Shown: positions 29,950-38,330, counted from the stretch's first letter. The stretch is DNA of 38,858 nt from CAZIPE01 sp964541305 (GCA_964541305.1 CAZIPE010000009.1:1-38858), one strand, 5' to 3'. Numbers and translations are program-made. The notes: a model not told the origin generated them from the letters alone.

Positions 29950-30024
29950 GCGGGTATCGTATAGTGGCTAATATGCGACCTTCCCAAGGTCGAGAGCAGA
30001 GTTCGATTCTCTGTACCCGCACCA
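29950..30024 (+). tRNA. tRNA-Gly (CCC)
   Basis: Acceptor GCGGGTA/TACCCGC, anticodon stem CGACC/GGTCG with loop TTCCCAA (anticodon CCC), T-loop TTCGATT, ACCA encoded. Two nucleotides after tRNA-Thr, so they come from one precursor. Confidence 0.95.
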
Positions 30025-30042
30025 GGCCTACATCCAATTATT

Positions 30043-31113
30043 TCACTTCAAACTAAGTTGCTGAGACGATACTTCTTTTAGCTCAACGTATTCTTTGACC
30101 TTGTTATCTTTACGGTATTCCTGAAGGTACTCGTCCATATCTTTAACGCTTATTCGGATGATGGCGACTTTAGCGCGATCTTTGTCTACACGGTCTAACA
30201 CTTTTACGATAAAGTAGTCATGTGTCGCTGGGATGACCTCACTCACTTGGTCTTTTTTCAGTTCAAAAATTTTATCTGAGACTTCTTTGGGCAGATTCAC
30301 TTTACCACGCTCTACTACCCCGAATTCTCCGCCAAGTTGTTTGGTTTCGGCATCATCTGAATTTGCTTTTGCCAGATCTGCAAACGACTTCCCTGCTTTG
30401 ATCTGCTTGAGCACATCTTCCGCTTTGGCAGGCGCTTCTTTGTCGAGTGCTTTTGCTACTTTTGCCTTTAAAATCTCCTCGCTCGTCAGACGGCGGTATT
30501 CTTGTTCGGTCAGATTGAGCTGATCTCGGAGTATACTCTTTAGGTCGCCTCCGCTGGCGGTCAAGCGTTGCACGACGACATCTATTTCCTCATCGGTAAC
30601 AGTGATATTTTCTGCTTTCGCTAACTTTTTGGCGATGGTGTAGGCCATCGCTTTATCTAGAGCCGAACGTTTCAGATAGTCTATCTGGCGTTGTCCATCA
30701 GGAGATTTAAGATCGGTTGTGCCGTACTGTTCTAACCAAAAGACGTTGTGCCGGAGTTGAAAAAGGTAGTTTTCGTACGAAGTATACGAACCGTTCACTC
30801 GCGCAACGGGAAACGGCAAAATCTGCGTTACTCTATAGGTAAATTCATCACTGTTCTGACGCACATAGAGGCGAACGCTAGTAAAAATACCCAGGAGCAT
30901 GATTGCCGTTACGACAATAAATACTGAGATCAGGGCCACGCGGTGCTTTGAACGATGGAATGGGTACTTAAACTTTCGAGCTCGGCTGAGCATTTCTTCG
31001 CGGTGCTTTGAAACAGTATTATTTGTGACCCGATCCGCCTCTGGTTTTACTGGTTCAGGCGTCGCACGAATCTTTTCTTTAATACTACTGAACTTCGACG
31101 TCATTTTCTTCAC
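30043..31113 (-). CDS. Membrane-anchored SurA/PrsA-like peptidyl-prolyl isomerase
   Basis: An extracytoplasmic foldase of 356 aa. A 57-residue basic cytoplasmic tail is followed by a transmembrane helix (about 58-80). A SurA_N-like helical chaperone domain (about 100-230) and one parvulin domain (about 230-315) follow. The parvulin shows AGKSFADLAKANSDD, LGGEFGVVERGK and VSEVIPATHDYFIVKV. It probably helps fold secreted or pilus proteins. GTG 31113 has GGAG 9 nt upstream; ATG 31104 is the alternative. It overlaps the 3' end of the PH-domain gene by 29 nt, so the two are coupled. Confidence 0.88.
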   Translation of the reverse strand: MKKMTSKFSSIKEKIRATPEPVKPEADRVTNNTVSKHREEMLSRARKFKYPFHRSKHRVALISVFIVVTAIMLLGIFTSVRLYVRQNSDEFTYRVTQILPFPVARVNGSYTSYENYLFQLRHNVFWLEQYGTTDLKSPDGQRQIDYLKRSALDKAMAYTIAKKLAKAENITVTDEEIDVVVQRLTASGGDLKSILRDQLNLTEQEYRRLTSEEILKAKVAKALDKEAPAKAEDVLKQIKAGKSFADLAKANSDDAETKQLGGEFGVVERGKVNLPKEVSDKIFELKKDQVSEVIPATHDYFIVKVLDRVDKDRAKVAIIRISVKDMDEYLQEYRKDNKVKEYVELKEVSSQQLSLK

Positions 31114-31639
31114 TTACATCTACTCCACTCTCTTTTATTGCTGTAATAATTTCTGACTGTCGCTTGGCAGGCTTCCCAACTTGACGAATAACCAAATCTC
31201 CCACCAAGGTTTGTAAGACTATTGTACCAAAATTAAGCATAGTTTGGAGCAATCCATCTACCTGGTAACTGATATTTTGTATTTTTGTCAGTTGTAGATC
31301 GTAGACACTGCGTGAAAAAAAGCCTTTTTGTACAATTTGACGCACCCGCTGATTAGTCACAATGAAAACGCTGTAGTACCAGTTCATCCAAGAATAGAAC
31401 ATGAAAATGAGCCCAACTAGAAAGCCGATACCAATAGGTGCAAAGAATTTTTGTAGAAAATCACCGGTTGTTAGCACGTTTGCGCTTTGGAAGAAACCAA
31501 CAATTGCACCTATGAGAATGGTAATAGAAATGATAATCAGACCTTTGCGCATCACGATTGGATGGCGGTGAAAGACAAGCAACATTTCCTCACCCTCGTG
31601 CTGACCCTCAAATTGCTGGTGTTTTTTCTTGGTGCTCAT
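31085..31639 (-). CDS. PH-domain (bPH2/DUF304) membrane protein
   Basis: A protein of 184 aa. Two transmembrane helices (about 34-52 and 65-90) precede a bacterial PH-like domain: YYSVFIVTNQRVRQI, KGFFSRSVYDLQLTKIQNIS and GTIVLQTLVGD, the usual DUF304 wording. Such proteins sit on the cytoplasmic face of the membrane; their role is poorly known. A TATAAT box ends 12 nt before ATG 31639, so the leader is about 5 nt and no SD is present. The PPIase gene downstream overlaps it. Confidence 0.87.
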   Translation of the reverse strand: MSTKKKHQQFEGQHEGEEMLLVFHRHPIVMRKGLIIISITILIGAIVGFFQSANVLTTGDFLQKFFAPIGIGFLVGLIFMFYSWMNWYYSVFIVTNQRVRQIVQKGFFSRSVYDLQLTKIQNISYQVDGLLQTMLNFGTIVLQTLVGDLVIRQVGKPAKRQSEIITAIKESGVDVSEENDVEVQ

Positions 31640-31651
31640 GTACTTACATTT

Positions 31652-31657
31652 ATTATA
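31652..31657 (-). promoter_or_regulatory. -10 (TATAAT) of the PH-domain/PPIase operon
   Basis: It ends 12 nt before ATG 31639; the predicted 5' UTR is about 5 nt. Confidence 0.5.
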
Positions 31658-31661
31658 GCGC

Positions 31662-31883
31662 TTATTGTATGACGGAATTAGTTTTTAGGTGATCCCTGTA
31701 GAGCTGTGGGTTATTGCAGTAGACGTCCGTTGCCAGAAAGTCTGCAGTCACACGGTCACAATCGAACTTTTGTCTTATGGCTTCATCGGTTAAGTCTGTC
31801 GACATTAAAAGGTACCATCCAGTGCCGATCAGTAAAATAGCAACAAGAATCGATAACACAAGAAATAGCTTCTTTCTATTCAT
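31662..31883 (-). CDS. Small membrane-anchored protein with two extracytoplasmic cysteines
   Basis: A protein of 73 aa: MNRKK, a helix (residues 6-27, LFLVLSILVAILLIGTGWYL) and a soluble tail with CDRVTADFLATDVYC, in which the two cysteines are spaced for a disulfide. No known family. A TGA-TACCAT -10-like box (31890-31895) ends 6 nt before ATG 31883. It may relate to the next gene, which has the same anchor-plus-cysteines plan. Confidence 0.55.
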   Translation of the reverse strand: MNRKKLFLVLSILVAILLIGTGWYLLMSTDLTDEAIRQKFDCDRVTADFLATDVYCNNPQLYRDHLKTNSVIQ

Positions 31884-31977
31884 GCTTCAATGGTATCAAA
31901 AATTGGTTATTAGCTATATAGTCCGAGACGGGTTTACTTTGGGTGTGTGCAAAAACACCGAAGCCCGCGATAACTGT

Positions 31978-32316
31978 TTAGCAAGCCACACTGCGTACTT
32001 CTTTTCTAGTTTCGGTAATCTTGCGACTACTTCCCTCACCTACCACGACACCTTCAAACTCAGTGACCGTACAGCAGCGACCATCCTCAACTTTATAGCG
32101 CCAGCTATCACCATCTTTCGCTAGTTCAATCTTAGGTTCTTTCTCAGCATCAGGACCTGGCATACCATAACAGCTTCCTGGATCATATTTTGCAATGAGC
32201 ATCTTCTTTATATCGGCTTCTGCGTTGCTACTTCTGTAGTTTTCTACAAGGAATAGCCCGCCAGTGATTAGCAGCAAAACTATTGCAGGCACTATGTATT
32301 TAGCTGATTTTTTCAT
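31978..32316 (-). CDS. Membrane-anchored secreted protein with four cysteines
   Basis: A protein of 112 aa from ATG 32316. The N-terminal anchor is MKKSAKYIVPAIVLLLITGG. The extracytoplasmic domain has cysteines in GSCYGMPG, GRCCTVTEF and at the C-terminal residue. This is not a lipoprotein box. No family is recognised. The longer upstream frame is unlikely because TGT-TACAAT (32328-32333) lies only 11 nt before this ATG. Some extracytoplasmic oxidative folding is implied by the cysteines, but that is inference. Confidence 0.65.
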   Translation of the reverse strand: MKKSAKYIVPAIVLLLITGGLFLVENYRSSNAEADIKKMLIAKYDPGSCYGMPGPDAEKEPKIELAKDGDSWRYKVEDGRCCTVTEFEGVVVGEGSSRKITETRKEVRSVAC

Positions 32317-32327
32317 TATTTGATAGT

Positions 32328-32333
32328 ATTGTA
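32328..32333 (-). promoter_or_regulatory. Extended -10 (TGT-TACAAT), near-leaderless start
   Basis: It ends 11 nt before ATG 32316, giving a leader of about 4 nt. Confidence 0.45.
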
Positions 32334-32368
32334 ACAATTTAACACTACGGAGGACAGTATACACAATA

Positions 32369-32445
32369 TGGTACCCTGGGCAGGAGTCGAACCTGCAACC
32401 TTTTCCTTAGGACGGAACTGCTCTATCCAATTGAGCTACCAGGGC
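32369..32445 (-). tRNA. tRNA-Arg (CCT)
   Basis: Minus-strand cloverleaf: GCCCTGG/CCAGGGT acceptor (G1-U72 wobble), anticodon loop GTCCTAA (anticodon CCT), T-loop TTCGACT, discriminator A, encoded CCA. It reads AGG. Confidence 0.92.
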
Positions 32446-32503
32446 ACGTGGTGTCTTATAAAGAGACACTTCCCACCCTATTCTATCAATATTGAGTTAT
32501 TTT

Positions 32504-33133
32504 CTAGTAGTATTTTTCGTACATTACAGCTTCGCTACCGAGAGAATAGGTAGGGATTTCCTCCCCTTCAAACCAAAGATTGATTTCGTTATTAGCTTCT
32601 TCGGCATTTTCACTGGCATGAAATAGATTGTGTATGGATCGCTTCTCTGCATTAGCAACAGACGGACTGTCGACTGAGTAATCTCCCCTGATTGTACCGA
32701 CGTCCGCTTTGTAAGGCAGAGTGTTTCCTGCGAGCTTTCGCACCATTTCTACCGCTTGAATCCCCTCTACGACAATTGCTACAACCGGGCCAGAAGTCAT
32801 GAATTCCACTAAACTATCTGCAACACTCTTGCCGATGACTTCGCGATCAATCGTGCCAAGAACACTGACTGCTTCTGCCTCGATATTGTCAAACGAGCTC
32901 AACGATTTATCTCCAAGTCGATTCACCCAGGCCTCATCGCTCATTGGATAGTGCTTACGGACCTGTTCGGCCGTGGGTCTGATCATTTTCATCGCTACAA
33001 CTTTGAGACCTGCACGCTCTATTCTATTGATTATGTCTCCAACTAATCCACGCATCACGCCGTCGGGTTTAACCATACAAAACGTTCTTTCAAATCTAAT
33101 TTTATGCACTGCTGGGTGTACGCTTTTACTCAT
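32504..33133 (-). CDS. ndk: Nucleoside diphosphate kinase, extended form
   Basis: Equilibrates NTP pools through a phospho-histidine. RTFCMVKPDGVMRGLVGDII and VVEGIQAVEMVRKLAG are family motifs, and the active His172 lies in IHNLFHASENAEEA. At 209 aa it is much longer than the usual 140-150: there is an insertion around residues 75-105 and a C-terminal extension ending MYEKYY, similar to long NDKs of some archaea and CPR. ATG 33133 has AGAGGA 4-5 nt upstream and is preferred over 33148. This gene has a real leader (about 35 nt) from the -10 at 33176-33181. Confidence 0.93.
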   Translation of the reverse strand: MSKSVHPAVHKIRFERTFCMVKPDGVMRGLVGDIINRIERAGLKVVAMKMIRPTAEQVRKHYPMSDEAWVNRLGDKSLSSFDNIEAEAVSVLGTIDREVIGKSVADSLVEFMTSGPVVAIVVEGIQAVEMVRKLAGNTLPYKADVGTIRGDYSVDSPSVANAEKRSIHNLFHASENAEEANNEINLWFEGEEIPTYSLGSEAVMYEKYY

Positions 33134-33175
33134 AAATTCCTCTCGCACTTATTTGTTACATTAATCTACTGATTA

Positions 33176-33181
33176 AGTATA
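33176..33181 (-). promoter_or_regulatory. ndk extended -10 (TGC-TATACT)
   Basis: An extended -10 about 42 nt before ATG 33133, leaving room for the SD AGAGGA. Confidence 0.5.
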
Positions 33182-33222
33182 GCAAATATTTCACGCTCAA
33201 ATAAGAACGCTATCTGGAATAT

Positions 33223-33252
33223 AAAAAGGTGAACACTTATTGCCACCTTTTT
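33223..33252. terminator. Terminator hairpin between divergent ndk and xer
   Basis: AAAAAGGTG/CACCTTTTT stem with a 12-nt loop, symmetrical in both directions. There is no annotated gene for it to terminate on either strand, so it either insulates ndk or ends an unseen minus-strand transcript from about 33255-33370. Confidence 0.55.
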
Positions 33253-33378
33253 GGTAGATTATTGCAATGACTAACCGGCCGTCTTGTAATCTGTGTGCTC
33301 AGAGCCGATTTAACACAACCTGGGCATTTACATAAAAAACATGTTCGAAACCGAGTAGCGCTTTTGCTTGTAATTGAT

Positions 33379-33384
33379 TAAAAT
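33379..33384 (+). promoter_or_regulatory. xer -10 (TAAAAT), leaderless start
   Basis: It lies 7 nt before ATG 33392. Confidence 0.4.
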
Positions 33385-33391
33385 ACCATGT

Positions 33392-34318
33392 ATGAGCCAC
33401 TTCCTTTCGGACACCATTATTGAATATCTTGAATACCTCGAGGTTGAACAAAATCGCTCACAAAAGACAATTGCCAACTATCACCACTACTTAATGCGTT
33501 TTGTAGAATTTGCGGGCGATATCGGTGTTGACAGAATTACTACAGAATTAATCCGAAAGTATCGTCTGTGGCTTAACCGCTTCAAAGACGTTCATGACGA
33601 CGAAATTTCTATGACCACCCAGGCATATCACCTTATTGCCCTGCGCAGCTTTCTAAAGTTTTGTATTAAAAACAACATTAAAACGCTCTCGCCTGAAAAA
33701 ATAGAGCTCCCGCGCATTAAAAGAAAACAGGTCACCTTCTTACTGCCTGAGGAACTTGAGGCATTGTTTGCACAGCCCGACGTGAGCACATTAATTGGAC
33801 TGCGCGATAGAACCATCCTCGAATTACTCTTTTCTGGAGGCCTTCGTGTTTCTGAACTTGTCTCACTGAACAAAGACCAAGCTAGCACAAAACGACGTGA
33901 ATTTATGGTGCGTGGTAAAGGCCAGAAAGATCGCCCAATCTTTATGAGTAATTCTACTGCTCAGTGGCTTGAACACTATTTTTCCAAACGCACCGACAGC
34001 TCCCCTGCGCTGTTTATTCGCTACGGTGGCAGTAAACAGCAAGACAACTCTGGTGACTTTCTGCGCTTGACGCCACGAAGTGTTCAGCGCATCATCGCTC
34101 GCTACGCCAAACTCGCCGGCATCACCAAAAAAGTCTCGCCACATACTCTACGTCACAGCTTTGCCACCGATCTTTTAATGAACGGGGCAGATATTCGAAG
34201 TGTCCAGACTATGCTCGGCCACAGCGATATTTCTACCACGCAGATATATACCCACGTTACCGACGCCCACCTCAAAGAGGTCCATCAAAAATTCCACAAA
34301 GATATTGAAACACGTTAG
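33392..34318 (+). CDS. xer: Tyrosine recombinase of the XerC/XerD type
   Basis: A protein of 308 aa. The N-terminal SAM-like core-binding domain spans 1-95 (FLSDTIIEYLEYLEVEQNRS), and the catalytic domain follows with Arg152 (GLRVSEL), Lys near 175 (GKGQKDR), His251 and Arg254 (HTLRHSFATD), His277 (LGHSDI) and Tyr286 (QIYTHV). The complete RKHRHY set and the size fit a chromosome-dimer resolvase rather than a phage integrase; no att sites or cargo are nearby. ATG 33392 is preferred, with a -10 7 nt upstream. It is convergent with the pilin operon. Confidence 0.93.
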   Translation: MSHFLSDTIIEYLEYLEVEQNRSQKTIANYHHYLMRFVEFAGDIGVDRITTELIRKYRLWLNRFKDVHDDEISMTTQAYHLIALRSFLKFCIKNNIKTLSPEKIELPRIKRKQVTFLLPEELEALFAQPDVSTLIGLRDRTILELLFSGGLRVSELVSLNKDQASTKRREFMVRGKGQKDRPIFMSNSTAQWLEHYFSKRTDSSPALFIRYGGSKQQDNSGDFLRLTPRSVQRIIARYAKLAGITKKVSPHTLRHSFATDLLMNGADIRSVQTMLGHSDISTTQIYTHVTDAHLKEVHQKFHKDIETR

Positions 34319-34337
34319 TAAAGAGATTTATCCAGTT

Positions 34338-35477
34338 CTAAGGACCTGTAGTAACACAGTTGGCAATAAAATCATCAGGATTATCTGTAATCTTAAAGTG
34401 CTTACAAATACCCTTGCCTGCCACCAATGCGTCAGCACCAAAATTGATCTGAGAGAAGTTATTATCTAAAGGCACCCTCTGTTGAACCCGTCTAAATACA
34501 CTACCGGCTTGTGCCGTTACATCAATAATTGCCTGTGAATCCTTAAGTTCAACAATGTTCTCTTCACCCTTAATAAGCTTGAACAAGAAATCTGTATTGC
34601 CGTACTCACTACTAACACTAATAAAAATTCGGCTCTTATCTTCGTCATCAATAGAAATATCGGGACCATCAAAATCTTTCGGCCTCATTTCACCATTCCA
34701 CACACAAGAGTAGCCATCATTAAGCAATGATACTTCGTTAGACTTAACGCACGAAGCATTCTGAATGACTTCACCGCTTTTCTGGGCCTCAAAATCAATG
34801 ACTGGCTCGGGGATGGTTCTATTGGCCTCTGTTGTTGGATTGAGAAAATATGTATGCTGAGTAAATCTACTTCTTTTTAAGTCTGGGTTAGTATTTCCGC
34901 CCTTTGCTACGCGAATAATCGTTACCCGCAAAAGCGGATGTATTCTAGAACTATTCCAAGATACAGTTTGCGGAAAGAACTTACTACTGTCTCCACCCTC
35001 ACTTCTTGGTTGAAGTACGGGGGTTACAGTATCACCGCCTTCAGACCATAAAACCTGCAAAGTAAGTGGGTCTGAAGCATCAATAGCCTCACTAGGAATC
35101 AATTCAAACAAGTTAGATTTTTCGGTATTTGTAGATGAAACTACACCCACTGGTGTTACGTCTATTAACTGACACGTATAACTCAAGTTACTACTACTAC
35201 CTAGCTTTCCGAACTCCAAGTCTGGAGCGCTGGGCTTACATTCATCTGGTCGACCAACATTCTGAAGATTATCTTTGTTGGCTCTTATATCTCGAATTGC
35301 ATCTTGCACACCCGTTTCCGCTGCATAGTAGGCCCTAGTACTGAGGTCGAAGTTAATTGATTCTTGGTGTTCAACAACGGTTATTCGGGCATAGGCAGTA
35401 ACGACGATGGTCACAATGAGTGAAAATATCACTACTGTAAGTATTGCTACTGCTCCATTCTGGTTCAATCGCTTCAT
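34338..35477 (-). CDS. PilX-like minor type IV pilus protein
   Basis: A protein of 379 aa. The N-terminus MKRLNQNGAVAILTVVIFSL places a Gly before a hydrophobic helix but without the E5 of standard pilins, followed by AYYAAETGVQDAIRDI, the wording of PilX-type minor pilins. The long C-terminal domain (about 330 residues) is secreted and contains several cysteines. It probably forms part of the pilus tip or priming complex. Its ATG abuts the stop of the PilW-like gene. It is last of the minor-pilin operon, and no clear terminator separates it from xer. Confidence 0.78.
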   Translation of the reverse strand: MKRLNQNGAVAILTVVIFSLIVTIVVTAYARITVVEHQESINFDLSTRAYYAAETGVQDAIRDIRANKDNLQNVGRPDECKPSAPDLEFGKLGSSSNLSYTCQLIDVTPVGVVSSTNTEKSNLFELIPSEAIDASDPLTLQVLWSEGGDTVTPVLQPRSEGGDSSKFFPQTVSWNSSRIHPLLRVTIIRVAKGGNTNPDLKRSRFTQHTYFLNPTTEANRTIPEPVIDFEAQKSGEVIQNASCVKSNEVSLLNDGYSCVWNGEMRPKDFDGPDISIDDEDKSRIFISVSSEYGNTDFLFKLIKGEENIVELKDSQAIIDVTAQAGSVFRRVQQRVPLDNNFSQINFGADALVAGKGICKHFKITDNPDDFIANCVTTGP

Positions 35478-36074
35478 TTATGCCCCCTCTTTCATGTTAA
35501 CAACAAACTCAAATTTCTCTAGTGCACAACTACGCGAAGCACCTACCTCTGTGGTACCCTTACAATTAATTTTACTTGGGTCTTGGGAGCTATAGTAATC
35601 ACTCTCGATAGTGAATGCCTCATCCTCAATTATTCTCATAACCCCAGATATCCTGTACAGTTTATTATCATCAGTTACAGGTAGTTTATCAATTTTTATG
35701 AAATCAACCTTGTAGCGGTCATCTACTATTTTGTAAGCACCGCTAGCATTTGTAACATCGTTACTAACTGTTTTAATAAGTCCATTATCTGTTGATGGCG
35801 TCTTCCACACAAAACAGGCTTGGCTATTGCAGACCGCCCCATAATCCGTTACTGTCGTAATCTCTGGTTTGCTACCGCCTTCACGAATTGAACGCGTCAC
35901 CTCTTCTACTGTGCGCTGTGCGGCTTCAGAAAGTTGCTTGCGCGTCACACCCCTGCTAAACGTGCGATTGATTCCAACAAACGCTGTGGTAGAGATGACT
36001 AATATAGAAATAAACAATGACATGGCAAGCATAAGCTCAACTAATGTAAAACCCTTCGTATTTCTACTTTTCAT
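35478..36074 (-). CDS. PilW-like minor prepilin
   Basis: A protein of 198 aa. The type III-signal leader MKSRNTKG is followed by FTLVELMLAMSLFISILVIS with Glu at +5, the canonical prepilin cleavage/helix signature. The remainder (ISEAAQ-like QLSEAAQRTVEEVTRSIREG, then a beta-rich pseudopilin head) resembles PilW. It is cleaved and methylated by the prepilin peptidase encoded at 37449-38270. It overlaps the upstream PilV-like gene by 11 nt. Confidence 0.85.
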   Translation of the reverse strand: MKSRNTKGFTLVELMLAMSLFISILVISTTAFVGINRTFSRGVTRKQLSEAAQRTVEEVTRSIREGGSKPEITTVTDYGAVCNSQACFVWKTPSTDNGLIKTVSNDVTNASGAYKIVDDRYKVDFIKIDKLPVTDDNKLYRISGVMRIIEDEAFTIESDYYSSQDPSKINCKGTTEVGASRSCALEKFEFVVNMKEGA

Positions 36075-36627
36075 AGTTAAGCCTCACAATGAACTGTGCA
36101 TTATCTGTTTGTTGTATGCCACCATTTGTAAACCAACAGCCTCGAATATAAAAGTCTCTGTAATTATCGGTGCCGGCACCATTTTTCCATTGCACCCATA
36201 CAATTGAGCCCGCATCTCCCTTAACATTCTTTGGACCATCAAAGTGCTTCAGCTTTGGTGGCGAAGATGCATCGACCGCCATATGAAAGCTAGTCGTTAA
36301 TGGTGGATCTAGAGCGCCAGTAGTAGAATCTTCTTTGCAAAATTCTTCCTCATATTCAACCTCAATTGGTGCCTCTGGGGTGCGGGCAATTACTGTGCTA
36401 TTGAATTTACCGGTAATATCATCTTGATTATCCGCATAAATGGTCTTTATAATCTCGGCTTGTTCTTTAAGCTGATTTACCATTTCTACACGCTTTCGAG
36501 CAGAAAGACTCAGTTGGGTTGAGCGGTTCACCATACTCCAAGCAGTGAATATGATTAAGGTGAGTAGTGTCATGGCAAGTACTACCTCAATTATTGAATC
36601 GCCTCGTTGGTTGCGAATATTTTTCAT
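36064..36627 (-). CDS. PilV-like minor prepilin
   Basis: A protein of 187 aa from ATG 36627, one nucleotide after the stop of the previous pilin. Leader MKNIRNQRG then DSIIEVVLAMTLLTLIIFTA with Glu at +5. The first residue of the mature form is Asp rather than Phe. It has a helical stalk with RKRVEMVNQLKEQAEI and a beta-rich head. It is part of the minor-pilin set that primes pilus assembly. Confidence 0.82.
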   Translation of the reverse strand: MKNIRNQRGDSIIEVVLAMTLLTLIIFTAWSMVNRSTQLSLSARKRVEMVNQLKEQAEIIKTIYADNQDDITGKFNSTVIARTPEAPIEVEYEEEFCKEDSTTGALDPPLTTSFHMAVDASSPPKLKHFDGPKNVKGDAGSIVWVQWKNGAGTDNYRDFYIRGCWFTNGGIQQTDNAQFIVRLNYEK

Positions 36628-36628
36628 A

Positions 36629-37402
36629 CTAGCAACCCGTACCTTCAAATTCTACTGTTGGTTTTATGGAACTGGTACTGAAAGAAAGTTTTGCACGACG
36701 GTTTTCTAAACCTAGGCATATATAACGTGTATCTCGATCGCTGATGATAGTATTCCCACTATTAATACCGGATTCTGCCGATAGATCCCCGCCCGCTTTT
36801 GTATGGAAAAAACGGTACGACACCCCAGTATTTGGATCTGTGATATAGCCGAAGGCAACTGCAGGATTTACTGCTACGTCAGTAAAATCCGTAACAGGGG
36901 ACGTACTTCTAATTCTAGCTTTGTATGGGTACGGATACTGAATTGGTGCAGGAGATTCAGACTCTCTTACTACCACTGGTCGATAGCACGTAACCATATT
37001 TGCGTAATTGGACGTGTTTTCACAGCCCACATTTGAACCACCCTTCCTAAGTGAAACTATTGCATGATAGTCGACAGACTTTTCCTTAAACACAGCTAAT
37101 CTACCATTAATAACACATTCGTTAGACGTACCGGATGCCTCATTCGTCCCAGAGTCTATTTCGGGTTTTTGTTCTGAACCGTCACTTACGGCCTTACATT
37201 TACTAACTCCATCTCTTGAGTTCAGTCCTGCTTGAGATTCTTGCATTTCTTGTGTAAAATTAGCTTCTAATGATCTGATAGAACTGGTGAAGCGTGCATT
37301 TGCAAGGCGCGGACCAAGCCCAACAAAAGCGGTTAACGCTATGGCACCCGAAATTGCTAAAAACAGCATGACTTCTAGTAATGTGTAGCCTTTAGTATTC
37401 AC
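36629..37402 (-). CDS. FimT/GspH-like minor prepilin
   Basis: A protein of 257 aa with a very short leader MNTKG then YTLLEVMLFLAISGAIALTA (Glu at +5). It has several head cysteines (SKC, NEC, GCEN, TCYR, GTGC), suggesting disulfides outside the cell. It starts at GTG 37402 with AAAGGGG 4 nt upstream. First of four tandem minor-pilin genes, 46 nt after the prepilin peptidase gene. Confidence 0.82.
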   Translation of the reverse strand: MNTKGYTLLEVMLFLAISGAIALTAFVGLGPRLANARFTSSIRSLEANFTQEMQESQAGLNSRDGVSKCKAVSDGSEQKPEIDSGTNEASGTSNECVINGRLAVFKEKSVDYHAIVSLRKGGSNVGCENTSNYANMVTCYRPVVVRESESPAPIQYPYPYKARIRSTSPVTDFTDVAVNPAVAFGYITDPNTGVSYRFFHTKAGGDLSAESGINSGNTIISDRDTRYICLGLENRRAKLSFSTSSIKPTVEFEGTGC

Positions 37403-37448
37403 ATTTCCCCTTTACACCATTTTAGCATAAGCGCATAAAAATAACAGG

Positions 37449-38270
37449 TTAAATCAATACTAAATTAAGATACCAATTAATGGCCTGCTGACCCCATATA
37501 AAGCTGATGTACCAGCCCGCAATTAGAAGTGGTCCAAAAGGAAGTTTCATTTTTCGGCTGTATTTTCCTAGTATCAGAGCAGTAATGGCAATGAGTGTAC
37601 CGATGTAGGCGGCCAAAGAAAGGCTTAGCAACGTCTTCTGCCAGCCAAGCAGAAGGCCCATGGCAAAACCCAATCGCACATCCCCACCACCAATCCATTT
37701 ACCATCTGAAATCTGATAGATCAGCCAAAACAAACCACCGAGTGCTACAGAACCGATAAGTGACGAAATAACTACTGAAAAATCACCTTCGTCTGCAATT
37801 ACCGTTGCCGACAGCAGAACTGAAAGTGCCATCGCCAAACGCACCAGCCTTGTTGGTAAAATCATCCATTTTAAGTCATACACGGCCAGTGCCATCATGG
37901 TTGTCAAAAGTAGTATCCAGATACCGAACTGAAAGAAAAAGAGGTTATTGCCTGGGTCGTAAGGCCAAAAGTTATATGAAATAACTAACAAGAACGTAAA
38001 TATCACTTCGAACAGTGGATATTCCCATGAGATTGCCTTTTTACAGTAGCGACACTTACCCAAAAGACTCAGCCAACTCAAAACTGGTACAAGATCTAGT
38101 ACATGCAATTGATGACCACACTGTGGACACATTGATCTGCCCTTAAGTATCGATAAATCTGCGTTATTAAAGCGAGATTTCTTTTTTGATTGCTCGTGTA
38201 ACCGCCAGACAAGCGCGTTAACGAAACTCCCGAGAGCTAAACCAAACAGTGTTATGAAAATATAGACCAT
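37449..38270 (-). CDS. pilD: Type IV prepilin peptidase / N-methyltransferase
   Basis: Cleaves the leader of prepilins and methylates the new N-terminus. Of 273 aa, the N-terminal domain carries the zinc tetracysteine (Cys48, Cys51, Cys73, Cys76). The aspartyl protease residues are Asp132 (AVYDLKWMILP) and Asp197 (GGGDVRLGFAMG). About eight transmembrane helices are present. It lies between the major pilin and the four minor pilins, all of which are its substrates. ATG 38270 has -10-like boxes within 6-11 nt and no SD. Confidence 0.95.
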   Translation of the reverse strand: MVYIFITLFGLALGSFVNALVWRLHEQSKKKSRFNNADLSILKGRSMCPQCGHQLHVLDLVPVLSWLSLLGKCRYCKKAISWEYPLFEVIFTFLLVISYNFWPYDPGNNLFFFQFGIWILLLTTMMALAVYDLKWMILPTRLVRLAMALSVLLSATVIADEGDFSVVISSLIGSVALGGLFWLIYQISDGKWIGGGDVRLGFAMGLLLGWQKTLLSLSLAAYIGTLIAITALILGKYSRKMKLPFGPLLIAGWYISFIWGQQAINWYLNLVLI

Positions 38271-38303
38271 ATATGGATATTAGCATAACTGATTTAGCAC
38301 AAA

Positions 38304-38330
38304 AGAAAAACAGCCCGTGATGGGCTGTCA
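38304..38330 (-). terminator. Terminator after the major pilin gene
   Basis: Minus-strand ACAGCCC/GGGCTGT stem, ATCAC loop and TTTTTCTTTT tail. It should separate a highly expressed pilin from pilD. Confidence 0.8.

Noticed and set aside
33392..34318. Phage or island integrase with attachment site
   Set aside because: No tRNA-embedded direct repeats or cargo genes; the protein has XerC/D size and motifs.
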